Below, piece by piece: positions 1 to 8,100 of a DNA stretch of 37,301 nucleotides. The stretch is from a virus, in the IMG/VR virus record IMGVR_UViG_3300015262_000018, positions 1 to 37,301 of that record; one strand, written 5' to 3'. The notes under the pieces were generated by a model. The model did not search any database. It was not told the origin of the DNA and saw nothing but the letters and a program-made list of their open reading frames with translations. How positions within the stretch are numbered: the first letter of the stretch is position 1; every line of letters starts with the position of its first letter. Made by a program: the position numbers and the translations under genes.

Positions 1-31
1 GGTCTCATTATAAGGCGTGTAAATCCTGCGA
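1..31 (-). promoter_or_regulatory. Phage promoter copy P1 driving a gene beyond the left edge
   Basis: On the minus strand this 31-bp block has a perfect TATAAT -10 box (positions 7-12), preceded by TTTACACGCCT and followed by GAGACC. The same block, with TCGCA at its upstream end, recurs at 365-395 and 812-842 in front of two other genes. No consensus -35 is seen. It most likely starts a transcript for a gene lying left of the window. The promoter role is inferred from the -10 match and the conserved spacing. Confidence 0.65.
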
Positions 32-37
32 AAGGTA

Positions 38-72
38 AAACCTAAACCCATGTGGGGCTGGGACTTAGGTTT
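38..72 (-). terminator. Hairpin terminator after the 83-346 gene
   Basis: An 8-bp perfect stem (AAACCTAA at 38-45 with TTAGGTTT at 65-72) has a second inner stem (CCCA 47-50 with TGGG 59-62). It starts 11 bp after the stop of the 83-346 gene. In the minus-strand transcript the stem ends in GGTTTTACCTTT, a modest U-rich tail. Promoter P1 follows directly, so this separates two single-gene units. Confidence 0.6.
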
Positions 73-82
73 CTGACTTGTG

Positions 83-346
83 TCAGCTCTTGATGTGAGC
101 GTCTGCGTGGTACTGGGCTGCGATATCGTTGAACTTGAAATCGAACTTCATCTGTTCGAACGCTTTCGAATCCATCTTGTTGTACTCACCGCGCGCAAGC
201 CTGATTGCGACGTAGTGCCACTTGTTGTCGGCCTTTTCGGTCTCGGCAAGCTTCTTCAGTTCGTGCTTCAGGACGCGGTATGCGTAGATGAGGTTGATGG
301 TTGAGAACGCGTAGAACGTCAAAGATCGAACAAGCGCTTTGAGCAT
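83..346 (-). CDS. Small phage protein with hydrophobic N-terminus, unknown function
   Basis: An 87-residue protein that I do not recognise. The start is the ATG at 346, which has GAAAGGA as Shine-Dalgarno 6 bases upstream; a longer reading of the frame would run through the promoter and terminator of this unit. The N-terminal 25 residues are hydrophobic (LTFYAFSTINLIYAY), possibly a membrane anchor or signal. The rest is charged and helical (KHELKKLAETEKADNKW). It stands alone between its own promoter (365-395) and a terminator (38-72), unlike the overlapping genes elsewhere. That arrangement suggests separate or high expression. Confidence 0.65.
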   Translation of the reverse strand: MLKALVRSLTFYAFSTINLIYAYRVLKHELKKLAETEKADNKWHYVAIRLARGEYNKMDSKAFEQMKFDFKFNDIAAQYHADAHIKS

Positions 347-364
347 TCCAGATCCTTTCGTAAG

Positions 365-395
365 GGTCTCATTATAGGAGCTGTTTTTCGTGCGA
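365..395 (-). promoter_or_regulatory. Phage promoter copy P2, upstream of the 83-346 gene
   Basis: The -10 box TATAAT lies at 371-376 on the minus strand, followed by GAGACC and the leader TTACGAAAGGA that carries the ribosome-binding site. The upstream part (TCGCACG...ACAGCTCC) is more divergent than in P1 and P3 but keeps the same 31-bp length. It lies just downstream of a terminator and 19 bp upstream of a start codon, the expected place for a single-gene promoter. Confidence 0.7.
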
Positions 396-402
396 TCCCC
401 GA

Positions 403-454
403 AAGACAAAAAACAAGAAGCCATGTAAGAGGTGTTAGCTCTCGCATGGCTTCT
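403..454 (-). terminator. Strong rho-independent terminator after the 485-793 gene
   Basis: A perfect 10-bp stem (AGAAGCCATG at 416-425 with CATGGCTTCT at 445-454) is followed in the minus-strand transcript by TTGTTTTTTGTCTTT (403-415). This is a textbook intrinsic terminator. It ends the 485-793 transcript before promoter P2. Confidence 0.88.
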
Positions 455-484
455 CATTTTGACTTCACTTCAGTGCGGCAGGTG

Positions 485-793
485 TTACGACTTGAACGGC
501 TTCAGAACCATCGGTCCGGCCTTGGAGAAGATCGCGTGGAGTCGCTCGTAGTTGACGATCGCGGCGATGCCGATGAGGTGCACACCCGCAGCGAGAAGCT
601 GGTCGCGGCTGACGCGCTTGTGGGAGGTTTCGGCCTCCTTCATCGCGTGCAGCTGCTTGAGCTGGTCGTTGAGGATCTTGTACCTGTCGTCGGCGGGGTC
701 GTCGATCTCAGCCATCTTGGCGAGTACACGGTGGATCTCCTCCTCCAGGGCGGAGGGGTCGGTCTTGAAGACGCGTTCGAATCGGTAGGTCAT
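485..793 (-). CDS. Conserved phage protein with C-terminal membrane segment
   Basis: A 102-residue protein. The N-terminal 60 residues are charged and helical (DPSALEEEIHRVLAKMAEID), likely a coiled coil. A hydrophobic stretch follows near residues 70-82 (LLAAGVHLIGIAAIV), probably one membrane segment. The general plan, a short coiled coil followed by one membrane segment, resembles small proteins encoded near tail and lysis genes in many phages; its function is unknown to me. The start at 793 has CGAAAGGA upstream in a leader nearly identical to that of the 83-346 gene. It lies between promoter P3 and a strong terminator. Confidence 0.75.
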   Translation of the reverse strand: MTYRFERVFKTDPSALEEEIHRVLAKMAEIDDPADDRYKILNDQLKQLHAMKEAETSHKRVSRDQLLAAGVHLIGIAAIVNYERLHAIFSKAGPMVLKPFKS

Positions 794-811
794 TACCGTT
801 CCTTTCGTAGA

Positions 812-842
812 GGTCTCATTATAGGGCGTGTAATCCCTGCGA
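812..842 (-). promoter_or_regulatory. Phage promoter copy P3, upstream of the 485-793 gene
   Basis: The -10 box TATAAT is at 818-823 on the minus strand, preceded by ATTACACGCCC and followed by GAGACCTCTACGAAAGGA. It matches P1 at most positions across the block. TCGCAGG marks its upstream end where a -35 would be expected, yet no TTGACA-like hexamer is present. It could be read by host RNA polymerase with an activator or by a phage-specific factor. Confidence 0.7.
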
Positions 843-862
843 CCCCTGTGAACGGTAATTAC

Positions 863-1090
863 CTATTCGTCTGACGGTTCGAACGTGAGCGTGTATGCCT
901 TCCGAGGTTCGAACTTGTTGGGGGCGACACCCTTAAGAGTCATGCTCTGCGAAAGACTCGGGGCGAAGAGAGACCACTCCTTGTTTCGCCCGTCCACATA
1001 GTCCGGAGCGAAGGTGACGAGTACCTGTCGCTTATCCCCTTCGCCTCTTTCGCTCTTCGATGCGCAGATGACCTTTGCAGTGACGCTCAT
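863..1090 (-). CDS. Small conserved phage protein, unknown function
   Basis: A 75-residue soluble protein with alternating beta-like segments (RQVLVTFAPDYVDGR, KAYTLTFEPSDE), possibly a small beta-barrel. I do not recognise the family with confidence. The start ATG at 1090 has AGGGA 8 bases upstream. It begins 10 bp after the holin gene stop, so it is likely translated from the same late transcript. A 10-bp palindrome (GGTAATTACC, 854-863) abuts its stop codon, but no U-tract follows. Confidence 0.7.
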   Translation of the reverse strand: MSVTAKVICASKSERGEGDKRQVLVTFAPDYVDGRNKEWSLFAPSLSQSMTLKGVAPNKFEPRKAYTLTFEPSDE

Positions 1091-1100
1091 GTCAGATTCC

Positions 1101-1502
1101 CTACTGAGATGCTGGCGGGTTGACGATGGGGGTTTCCCCCGTGTCGCTGTTGACCCTGAAGTTGGCAGAGCTCATGTTCTCAAGCTCTTCCGGATCGCCG
1201 TCCACAACAAGCGAGAACACCTTCTTCTCTCCGTAATTCTGGACCTTGATCTCTCCTACGTACGGAGCGCTGCTGGCGTAGTACGACTTCTTGGAGAGCT
1301 GGATGATCACACCAAGAAAGGTGTTCAGAGCCGTCAGCGTACCAACGACCTGATCGACGTGGTTGAAGTTCCAGATCTGTGCCAGCGCGATATAGAGAGC
1401 ACTCAGCGCCGGGAGCACGATCGTGGCAGACCTCTTCACCACGTTGTAGGCGCCGTTACTGAGCATCGGCGTCTGCTTGGCGTGTGACGACTCGGACGTC
1501 AT
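1101..1502 (-). CDS. Putative holin (r1t-like holin family)
   Basis: 133 residues. Two hydrophobic segments near residues 26-44 (IVLPALSALYIALAQIW) and 52-68 (VVGTLTALNTFLGVIIQ) are separated by a short polar loop. A soluble C-terminal domain follows (YVGEIKVQNYGEKKVFSLVV, GDPEEL). This order and the motifs LPAL...YIALAQIW and QVVGT...TFLGV match the phage r1t-like holin family as I know it. Holins form inner-membrane lesions that time lysis. The start ATG at 1502 has AGGGA upstream. The upstream gene overlaps it by 47 bp and also encodes a membrane protein. The endolysin is about 23 kb away, which is unusual. Confidence 0.8.
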   Translation of the reverse strand: MTSESSHAKQTPMLSNGAYNVVKRSATIVLPALSALYIALAQIWNFNHVDQVVGTLTALNTFLGVIIQLSKKSYYASSAPYVGEIKVQNYGEKKVFSLVVDGDPEELENMSSANFRVNSDTGETPIVNPPASQ

Positions 1503-1851
1503 TGATTTCCCTCGACTCTCTTCTGTGGAATGTAGCTTCGTACTGTGGGTTCATGGGTCCGAACGGAAGCTTCTCAACTTCGTTCATGACCCGTTCCGCA
1601 GAGCCATTTCCGCCGAGAGCCTTGTATGGTTCGTAGAAGTACTTACGGAGTTCTTCGTACTCGTCCCTGGTGGCCCATCCTCGGCGAATATAGGCAACTC
1701 CGAACGTCATGATGTGCTCGTAAGCGATACCCATCAGGAGACGAGTCGTTGCGTTCTTCGTACTGCTCCTGCTACTCCGATAGGCCCAGAAGCCTGACGA
1801 AGCAAGAACAGTACTGACCGAAGTCAAGACAATCTGGAGCCAGTTGTCCAC
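1456..1851 (-). CDS. Membrane protein next to holin, possible second holin or antiholin
   Basis: 131 residues. The GTG at 1851 is preferred because GGGGAGGA lies 8 bases upstream; the longer frame has no such site. One N-terminal hydrophobic segment (LQIVLTSVSTVLASSGFWAY) is followed by a helical domain. That domain contains LLMGIAYEHIMTFGVAYI, then DEYEELRKYFYEPYKALGG and NGSAERVMNEVEKLP. Proteins with this C-terminal signature sit beside holins in many phages and are often called holin-like. Position and topology support a lysis role, either pinholin or antiholin, but nothing in the sequence decides which. Confidence 0.75.
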   Translation of the reverse strand: MDNWLQIVLTSVSTVLASSGFWAYRSSRSSTKNATTRLLMGIAYEHIMTFGVAYIRRGWATRDEYEELRKYFYEPYKALGGNGSAERVMNEVEKLPFGPMNPQYEATFHRRESREINDVRVVTRQADADAQ

Positions 1852-1894
1852 TAAACAATCCTCCCCTAATTTTACCCATGATGAGAGACAGCTG

Positions 1895-2881
1895 TTAAGT
1901 TGTCCTTGACCAGGTACCGGCAACTCGGCCCCATGCTTCTGCCTTCTTCCACGTCCCCCCGACGTTCACATAAGGAACGGCCAGTTTCCACGTGGACCCA
2001 TCCAGAATATAGGCCCCAGCCACAGTCTTCATCATCGTGGGTTTCGACCACGCACTCCACCCGACAGAGTTCTGAGCCCTGACGAATATGTAGTACGTGA
2101 TACCAGGGGTTAGACCTGTGAGTACTTGAGGCGAAGACGCTGACACCGATTGGGCCGGCCCGAGAGCCGTGTTCCCCCACCCAATCTGCCAAGCCGTGAT
2201 CGCACTGCCGCCATCGCTGTTGGGGTAGAAGGCGACGTCTACCGTTGTTGCTGTGATGCTCGAAAGCAGCGGAGCCTGCGGCGCTGTAGGAACCGCCTGG
2301 GTCTTTGCACTGGCCCTACCGGACCAAGGACCCCAACCCACTGAGTTGTGAGTCCGGGCCCAGAAATAGTAGGTAGTGCCCTGCGAGAGTCCCGAGATGG
2401 TCGTCGAACCGTCTGAACTGACGGTTGTGGCGGACGAAGCATCCGAGTTGTTATCGTACCTGATCTGACGGGAATCGATGGCGTCTCCGCCATTTGAACC
2501 GTCCTTGAATGTGACGACTACTGACGTCGCCTTGATGCCGGATATGGCAGGAGTAGACGGTGCGCCAGGAACCGTGTCACGAGCGATGCTGTGACTGAAT
2601 GAAGACGGACCACCGATACCCGAAACATTGGTGTCGGTGGTTAGTTTGAGCGTGACAGTCTGCGAGTCCGTTACGTTCGCAGACCCTACCTTCTTCCAGT
2701 CGGCGCCGGTGGGGTAGTCGATCGTCGTGTTGTGAGTGGAACCGTTGACCGTGTAGCTGAAGCCTAGGTTGTCCCAGTGATCGCTTTCCCACTTGGCCTT
2801 GAACCAGAATTCAACATCGGTTCCCGTGTCGGTGATGCGGAGTGTTCCGCCCTCACTGTTGGTGTAATCCCAACTGGTCAT
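1895..2881 (-). CDS. Minor tail protein with two fibronectin type III domains
   Basis: 328 residues. Residues 1-90 form a beta-rich N-terminal domain. Two fibronectin type III domains follow at about 94-185 and 188-280. Each carries the GTTYYFWARTHNSVGWGPWS or GITYYIFVRAQNSVGWSAWS strand-F/G signature and a PGAPSTP- or PTAPQAP-type entry. The last 45 residues have W-rich repeats (STWKLAVPYVNVGGTWKKAE). FN3 domains on phage tails are thought to bind host surface sugars. It is the last tail gene before the lysis genes, so it probably sits at the distal tip. The start at 2881 has TTGGAGTG upstream. Confidence 0.85.
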   Translation of the reverse strand: MTSWDYTNSEGGTLRITDTGTDVEFWFKAKWESDHWDNLGFSYTVNGSTHNTTIDYPTGADWKKVGSANVTDSQTVTLKLTTDTNVSGIGGPSSFSHSIARDTVPGAPSTPAISGIKATSVVVTFKDGSNGGDAIDSRQIRYDNNSDASSATTVSSDGSTTISGLSQGTTYYFWARTHNSVGWGPWSGRASAKTQAVPTAPQAPLLSSITATTVDVAFYPNSDGGSAITAWQIGWGNTALGPAQSVSASSPQVLTGLTPGITYYIFVRAQNSVGWSAWSKPTMMKTVAGAYILDGSTWKLAVPYVNVGGTWKKAEAWGRVAGTWSRTT

Positions 2882-2903
2882 GGCTTACGCACTCCAATCG
2901 CCT

Positions 2904-3143
2904 TTAACCGATGATCTTGAAGTAGATGTCCCCGTCGTTACCGCCAGTGGGATCCGCGGTACCCGAAGAGATCCCCGACGAGGTGCGAAACGCAGCCTTG
3001 CCGGTCGGAATGAGGGCCTTCACCTGAGCGATGAAGTCACGGGTTCGGTTGATCTCTCGACCGCCCCAGCGAACTCGCCCCTCCTCGCCGGTATCCGGTA
3101 CGGTCGGATAACCAGCGGCTGTTGCCTGATCTCCGACAGCCAT
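2904..3143 (-). CDS. Small tail-associated protein
   Basis: 79 residues, with a helical middle (WGGREINRTRDFIAQVKALI) and a Gly/Thr/Ser-rich end with DPTGGNDGDIYFKI. That end resembles the short adaptor segments in tail fibre and appendage proteins. It sits between the gp37-like tip protein and the FN3 protein with 20-bp gaps, so a tail role is inferred from position. A strong GGGAGG lies upstream of the ATG at 3143. Confidence 0.7.
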   Translation of the reverse strand: MAVGDQATAAGYPTVPDTGEEGRVRWGGREINRTRDFIAQVKALIPTGKAAFRTSSGISSGTADPTGGNDGDIYFKIIG

Positions 3144-3164
3144 GTCAAACCTCCCTTGTGAATA

Positions 3165-4367
3165 TCAGGCTTGGTTGCCCCAGACGGAATCGGTGTCCGC
3201 GCTGAAGTCACCCCATGTCTTGTTGCTGGTCCAGGACAGCCAAGAACCAGTGTTGATGAAGGTGTTGAGAGTGAGCGTCGGGTAAGACCGATCGCCTTCC
3301 TTGTCGCTCACAAATATCTGCTCGGTCACCCGCATGTAGTTGGTGACTCCGTCTATGTTTCGCACTTCAACCACGTCGCCGAGATTGTAATGCGTCCCAT
3401 AGATGTACTGACTGCTTTGACTGATCTCGCCATCGAACGCCTGATAGGTGCGGTTTTTCGCCAGTTCCTCATACCCACGCTGCTGAAGGGCTGCAGAAAC
3501 ATCAGCTACCGAATCGGCCGTGATGTCATTGGCATCTACAGGTAGAACATGCCTCTCGAAACCTTCGACTTCAGGGTCGACACCTTCAGCGAAGACCATC
3601 TCAAAACCGTCAGGACAATACACATAAGCTACGTTCTTTGCCCCGTCGATGGACGTCAGTTCTTTAGTGTTCTGCAAGTTGTCCATGTCCGGAGAGAAGA
3701 CAACCGCGGGCAGTACAGTTTGAGCAGTGGTTCGATCGCTACCGACATAAATATCGAACCAGAGTTTCGACATGTCCTGTTGGCGGAGCAGGCGGAAACC
3801 AAGGTTCCAGACCTGCGCGACTTGAAGGATCGCGTCGTAGACAGTAGAGGGCTGAATCTCTACAGTGATCGGATCGATCGGCTCCACGATTGTGTCATCC
3901 GGAAGGAACGTTCCTTCGTTGATGAAAGGGATCACGTCATTGGGATCGAGGATTCCAGTGACGCAAATATCATGGAAGATCTTCCGACACACATCAGCAG
4001 GCTTGTCTGTGATAGTCCATTTGATGTCTACCTTGTTGCCGCTACCGTCGGTCGTTTGAGTCGCAGCATTGGCTATGTACGCGACTCGGTCGTAGAGAAG
4101 GACTTCAAGAGAACGACCCTTTACGACAAGGATCTTCTCTCCGTCTCCGTTCACGTCGTCTTCGACCGATTCAACCCGCATCACATAGTTGGACTTGTCG
4201 GTAGCCAAATATGTGTCTGTCTTCAAAAGACTTCTTGCTCGGTGAGTCGACGGGATATCGAGCTGGAAATCGCCGTACTGCTGGAACCTTTCAGTCCAGA
4301 TAAGCGATTCGAACTCTTCGACCATGTACTCCCGGCGGAGGAGAGGATCGAGTGTGTAAAGCTCCAT
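3165..4367 (-). CDS. Siphovirus ReqiPepy6 Gp37-like tail protein
   Basis: 400 residues. The opening segment (ELYTLDPLLRREYMVEEFES, then LIWTERFQQYGDFQLDIP) is the hallmark of the ReqiPepy6 Gp37-like tail protein family, which structurally resembles tail-associated hub proteins (gp27-like). It would form the tail tip below Dit. The start is likely ATG 4367, with GGAGGA 5 bases upstream, rather than GTG 4370; the ATG overlaps the Dit stop codon (TGATG). The C-terminal end is W-rich (GSWLSWTSNKTWGDFS). Family assignment is from memory of the family signature. Confidence 0.88.
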   Translation of the reverse strand: MELYTLDPLLRREYMVEEFESLIWTERFQQYGDFQLDIPSTHRARSLLKTDTYLATDKSNYVMRVESVEDDVNGDGEKILVVKGRSLEVLLYDRVAYIANAATQTTDGSGNKVDIKWTITDKPADVCRKIFHDICVTGILDPNDVIPFINEGTFLPDDTIVEPIDPITVEIQPSTVYDAILQVAQVWNLGFRLLRQQDMSKLWFDIYVGSDRTTAQTVLPAVVFSPDMDNLQNTKELTSIDGAKNVAYVYCPDGFEMVFAEGVDPEVEGFERHVLPVDANDITADSVADVSAALQQRGYEELAKNRTYQAFDGEISQSSQYIYGTHYNLGDVVEVRNIDGVTNYMRVTEQIFVSDKEGDRSYPTLTLNTFINTGSWLSWTSNKTWGDFSADTDSVWGNQA

Positions 4368-5191
4368 CACAGTCCTCCGTACCGGGCCACATAATCGAGG
4401 GTGTACGGAATCCCCGCGCCAGTTGCGTAGAAGGTGATGACGTTGTCTCCAGGCAAGAGCTCAATCCAACTGGATTGAGGAGACTTGCCGTAGAGGAGTG
4501 AGGATATGGTCCCGCCTCGGGTCAAGGTCACCCCCTTGCTGCCGGTGACGGAGTTGATGACCAGAATGTCACCAGCAACAAGAGAGGCCGAGAAATCGAG
4601 CTGACGCAGATCGTCGTTCGGCGGTTGGTGATAGATCGTAAAATCGCTCAACGTCCGGTCGACGTTGAGTGTGATCACGGTACCCGTCTTCGAAGTCCCC
4701 GGGTAAGCAATGAGCCTTCCCGAGGACCCAGAAGTCGTCATTCCGTCACCGATATGACCCGGCACCACATCCAGAAAGTCCGGCTTGAAGCAGGTTACAG
4801 AGATGTTCATCGCCGGTTCCTGAGTAAACAGGGGCGAAGGAGCATCCTCCACTACTCCGGATATGGTAACGTCCGGACCTTCGTCGTCGTAGAATGTGAG
4901 GTCCACCTTCGTCGTAGGCATGAAAAATGCGTACAGACGATTCCGCAGGCTTCGCACCGTTTCCGTCAGGGGATTCGGATTGAGGCCTGCGGTTATGACG
5001 ATATTGCGTTCTTCTCGCCGAGCGGACTGGAATTGCGTCCCGTCCAGTCCGGCGAAGGCCGTTGATGTGATCGTAGCCTTCACCGGATCCAGCCCATCGA
5101 TGTCCTGAATGAGGTACGAAGCCTCGTCATCATCGAGCTGAAAGCTGAGCAGGTCGCCCTGAGGCGTACTAACTTCCACTCTTGTTAGCAC
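4367..5191 (-). CDS. Distal tail protein (Dit)
   Basis: 274 residues. The N-terminal beta domain has the Dit-type pattern: FQLDDDEASYLIQDIDGLDP, then the belt strands ATITSTAFAGLDGTQFQSAR, then RNIVI. A galectin-like C-terminal half follows. Dit forms the hexameric ring joining the tail tube to the baseplate. Its place between the tape measure and the gp37-like hub is canonical. The start is probably GTG 5191, which overlaps the tape-measure stop by 23 bp; GTG 5179 is the alternative. An AGGGAG site lies 12 bases before the first. Confidence 0.88.
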   Translation of the reverse strand: MLTRVEVSTPQGDLLSFQLDDDEASYLIQDIDGLDPVKATITSTAFAGLDGTQFQSARREERNIVITAGLNPNPLTETVRSLRNRLYAFFMPTTKVDLTFYDDEGPDVTISGVVEDAPSPLFTQEPAMNISVTCFKPDFLDVVPGHIGDGMTTSGSSGRLIAYPGTSKTGTVITLNVDRTLSDFTIYHQPPNDDLRQLDFSASLVAGDILVINSVTGSKGVTLTRGGTISSLLYGKSPQSSWIELLPGDNVITFYATGAGIPYTLDYVARYGGL

Positions 5192-8100
5192 TAGTCGACA
5201 GAGCTCCCTTCGCTCTAGACAGCTGGTTGTTGGTTTGACGGTAGATGTCGGCCGAAGAAAGAGGCTTCGGCGAGTTGTTGTACTGGTTGAACGTGAGCTG
5301 AGGGGCAGTCGACGTCGTTTGAATATCGGGCGTCTCATGTGCTGCCATCCTGGCATTGGCGATTGCCGCAGCCTTGGAATATGCAGCGTCCACCGATACC
5401 TGACGACCGAGAAGAGTCCCGATCTGACCGGCATTCTCTTTCACGTTGGACAGATCGAGAACCGGAGTGATAACCGGTTGAATATCGATCGGGCCAGCAA
5501 CCAGATCAGAGAATCCAGTCATCGACTTCCGCAGAGAATCGATAGCGGTCTGCCCAGTATCCGCGGCAGCCTTAGCCACGACACCAGACATTTCGCTCAG
5601 ACCAACAGCGACTCCCTCGGCAGAATATCCACCGACCTCCATGAACGCTCTCGACGGGGACTTGATGCCGAGCTTTTTCTTGATGGCCTTGACCATCGCA
5701 TCGGCGATCTTGTCCATCTGCTTCTCGATGTTCTTCTGTTGAAGCTCCAGACCCTTGACGAGCCCGGCAGCAGACTGCACCGCAGCGTCATAAAGCTCGC
5801 TGGATGCCGAACTACCGAGAGCCTTGGCCGCGGTTGCCAGCTGGCTGTCGAGGTTGTTGATCTCGTTGACCGCACTCTTACCGCCAGCAAGAAGCTGATT
5901 GGCGAACGGCAAAGCGTCAATACCCTTGCCCAGAAGCTGCTTATATGCCTCGTCATTAAGACCGAGGTCTCGCAGTCTCTGGAGAGTGTTGGCGAACTGC
6001 TTGGTCTTCTCGATCTGCGTCTTGAGATCGGACTCGTAGGACGCAACGGAAGTGTCTGAAGAAATATCGGGCAGTACAGAGTACTGATCCGTTATCTGCT
6101 TCTTGAAGTCGTCGCGGGTCTTCTTGATATCCGCGAGTGCCTGCTTGGCATCCTTGATCTTGTCGGTGTACTTGTCGTACTTGTCGGCAAGCTGATCGAG
6201 CTTCTTGTGCTCGTCCTTGTAGCTCTTGTCGAGGAGTTTGTACGCCGCAGCGGCCTTCTCGCGCTCCTTCTTCGTCGCCTTCGCATCCTTGGCCATCTTC
6301 TTAAGCATGTCCGACAGATACTTGAAGGCGTCGTCAATCTGGCCTCTGTTCCCGTCGAGTCCCTTGCGGAAACCGTCGATGACGTACTTACCGATCTTCT
6401 CGAATTCCTTCGAGGGTGAATGGATACCCAGGAAGTTCTTCGCTCCGTCCAGTGCGCTCTTAGCAACATCGATCGCAGCATTTTTGATCTCGCCGAGACC
6501 GGCAGCGAGTCCCTTGGCCATACCCTTGATGATGGCTACGGCCATTTTACCGCCAGCGGCACCCAACTCAGCCGAATGTTGGTTGATCGCCTTGGTTACT
6601 CCATTGATAAAGCTAAGAATCAGCTTCACGCCGGAATCGATGACCCTAGGGAGGTTCTTGGAAATACCATTGAGGAAGTTGACCACGACGTTAGTCGCTG
6701 CCGTAACCATCTTCCCGATATTAGCCGCGATACCATTCAGAACACCGGTGATCAGGCGCATGCCCGCAGTGACCATCTTGGGTACGTAGTTCGCCAGCTG
6801 CTGAAGCAGCATGGTGAGCATAACCAAGAGAGTCTTGACGATCTTAGGAGTCAGAACGGCGATCGCACTGATCATCGCCCCGATAACCGTAGTCATCGCC
6901 TTGAATATCGCCGGTCCTGCCATTGCGATCACACCAGCGAACGCAACAACACCCTCGCCGATCTCCTTCATGAGCTGAGGAATGAGACCGATCAGACCAC
7001 TGACGATACCGATGATCGCTGCCGCACCTGCTGTACCGACTGCGGCAAGGATGCCCAGACCGGATGCGAACAGATATACGCCAGCGCCAGCAGCAAGCAA
7101 GGCGACGCCCAGGATGCCGAGAGCGATGCCGAATGCCGCGATCAGCGGAGACAACAGACCCAATATGGCGGACGTGGCTCCGATGACGATGAGCGAGCCA
7201 GCCAGCATCAGAAGGCTCTTACCGATCTCGGCCAAGGACATCTGACCGAAAGCGGCGAGAACTGGCTGGAGAACCGCCAGTGCCGCAGCGACGAGAAGCA
7301 GGGCGGCAGCACCCGGAAGTGCCTCCGTCATGAGAATCATCGCCGCAGAAATCAGAGTCAATGTGCCGAAGAGCAGCAGCATCGACTTGCCGATCTCTTC
7401 CCAGGAAAATGCTGCGAACTGGGTGAGGGTTTGTGCGATGAGTAGTAGAGCGGCAGCCACACCGAGAATCGCCAGAGCGGCCAGAGGAGCCTCTGGAGGA
7501 ATAACGATCAGGGCAGCGGCGATGATGGTGAGAGCACCGAGCATCACCGTGAGGGACGATGCGATGTTGGCCCAACTCAACTGAGCCATCTGCTCCAGCG
7601 CGTCACCGATCATCCCGAGGGATATGGCGACGCCCAACACACCAAGAGCGCCGAGGGCAGCATCCGGCGGAATAAGCATCAAGGCACCTGTGACGATGCC
7701 GAGAGCACCGCCCATAGCCACCAAGCCCGAAGCGATGTTGGCCCACGAGAGCTTCGAGAAGTCCTCGACGGCGCTGGCGAGGATCTTGACCCCTGCCGCC
7801 AGCAGCAATATCCCCGCACCCTGGCCGATACCGCCAGCGTCCGCCTTTGCGAACTTGGTGAGGAGGATAAGGGCACCGAGAACAGCGCCGACTCCGACCA
7901 GGCCCTTCGCGAGCTCGTTCCAGCTGAGACCGGAGAGGTCGCCGACCGCACTGGCCAGGATCTTGACCGCCCCAGCGAGAACGATCAGGCCGAGGCCTGT
8001 AGATATCATTCCCGACGAAGGCGGCATGAACTTCATGACTGCGAACAAACCGCCCAGAAGTACCGTAACTCCCGTGAGGCCTTTCGCCAGGCTATTCCAG

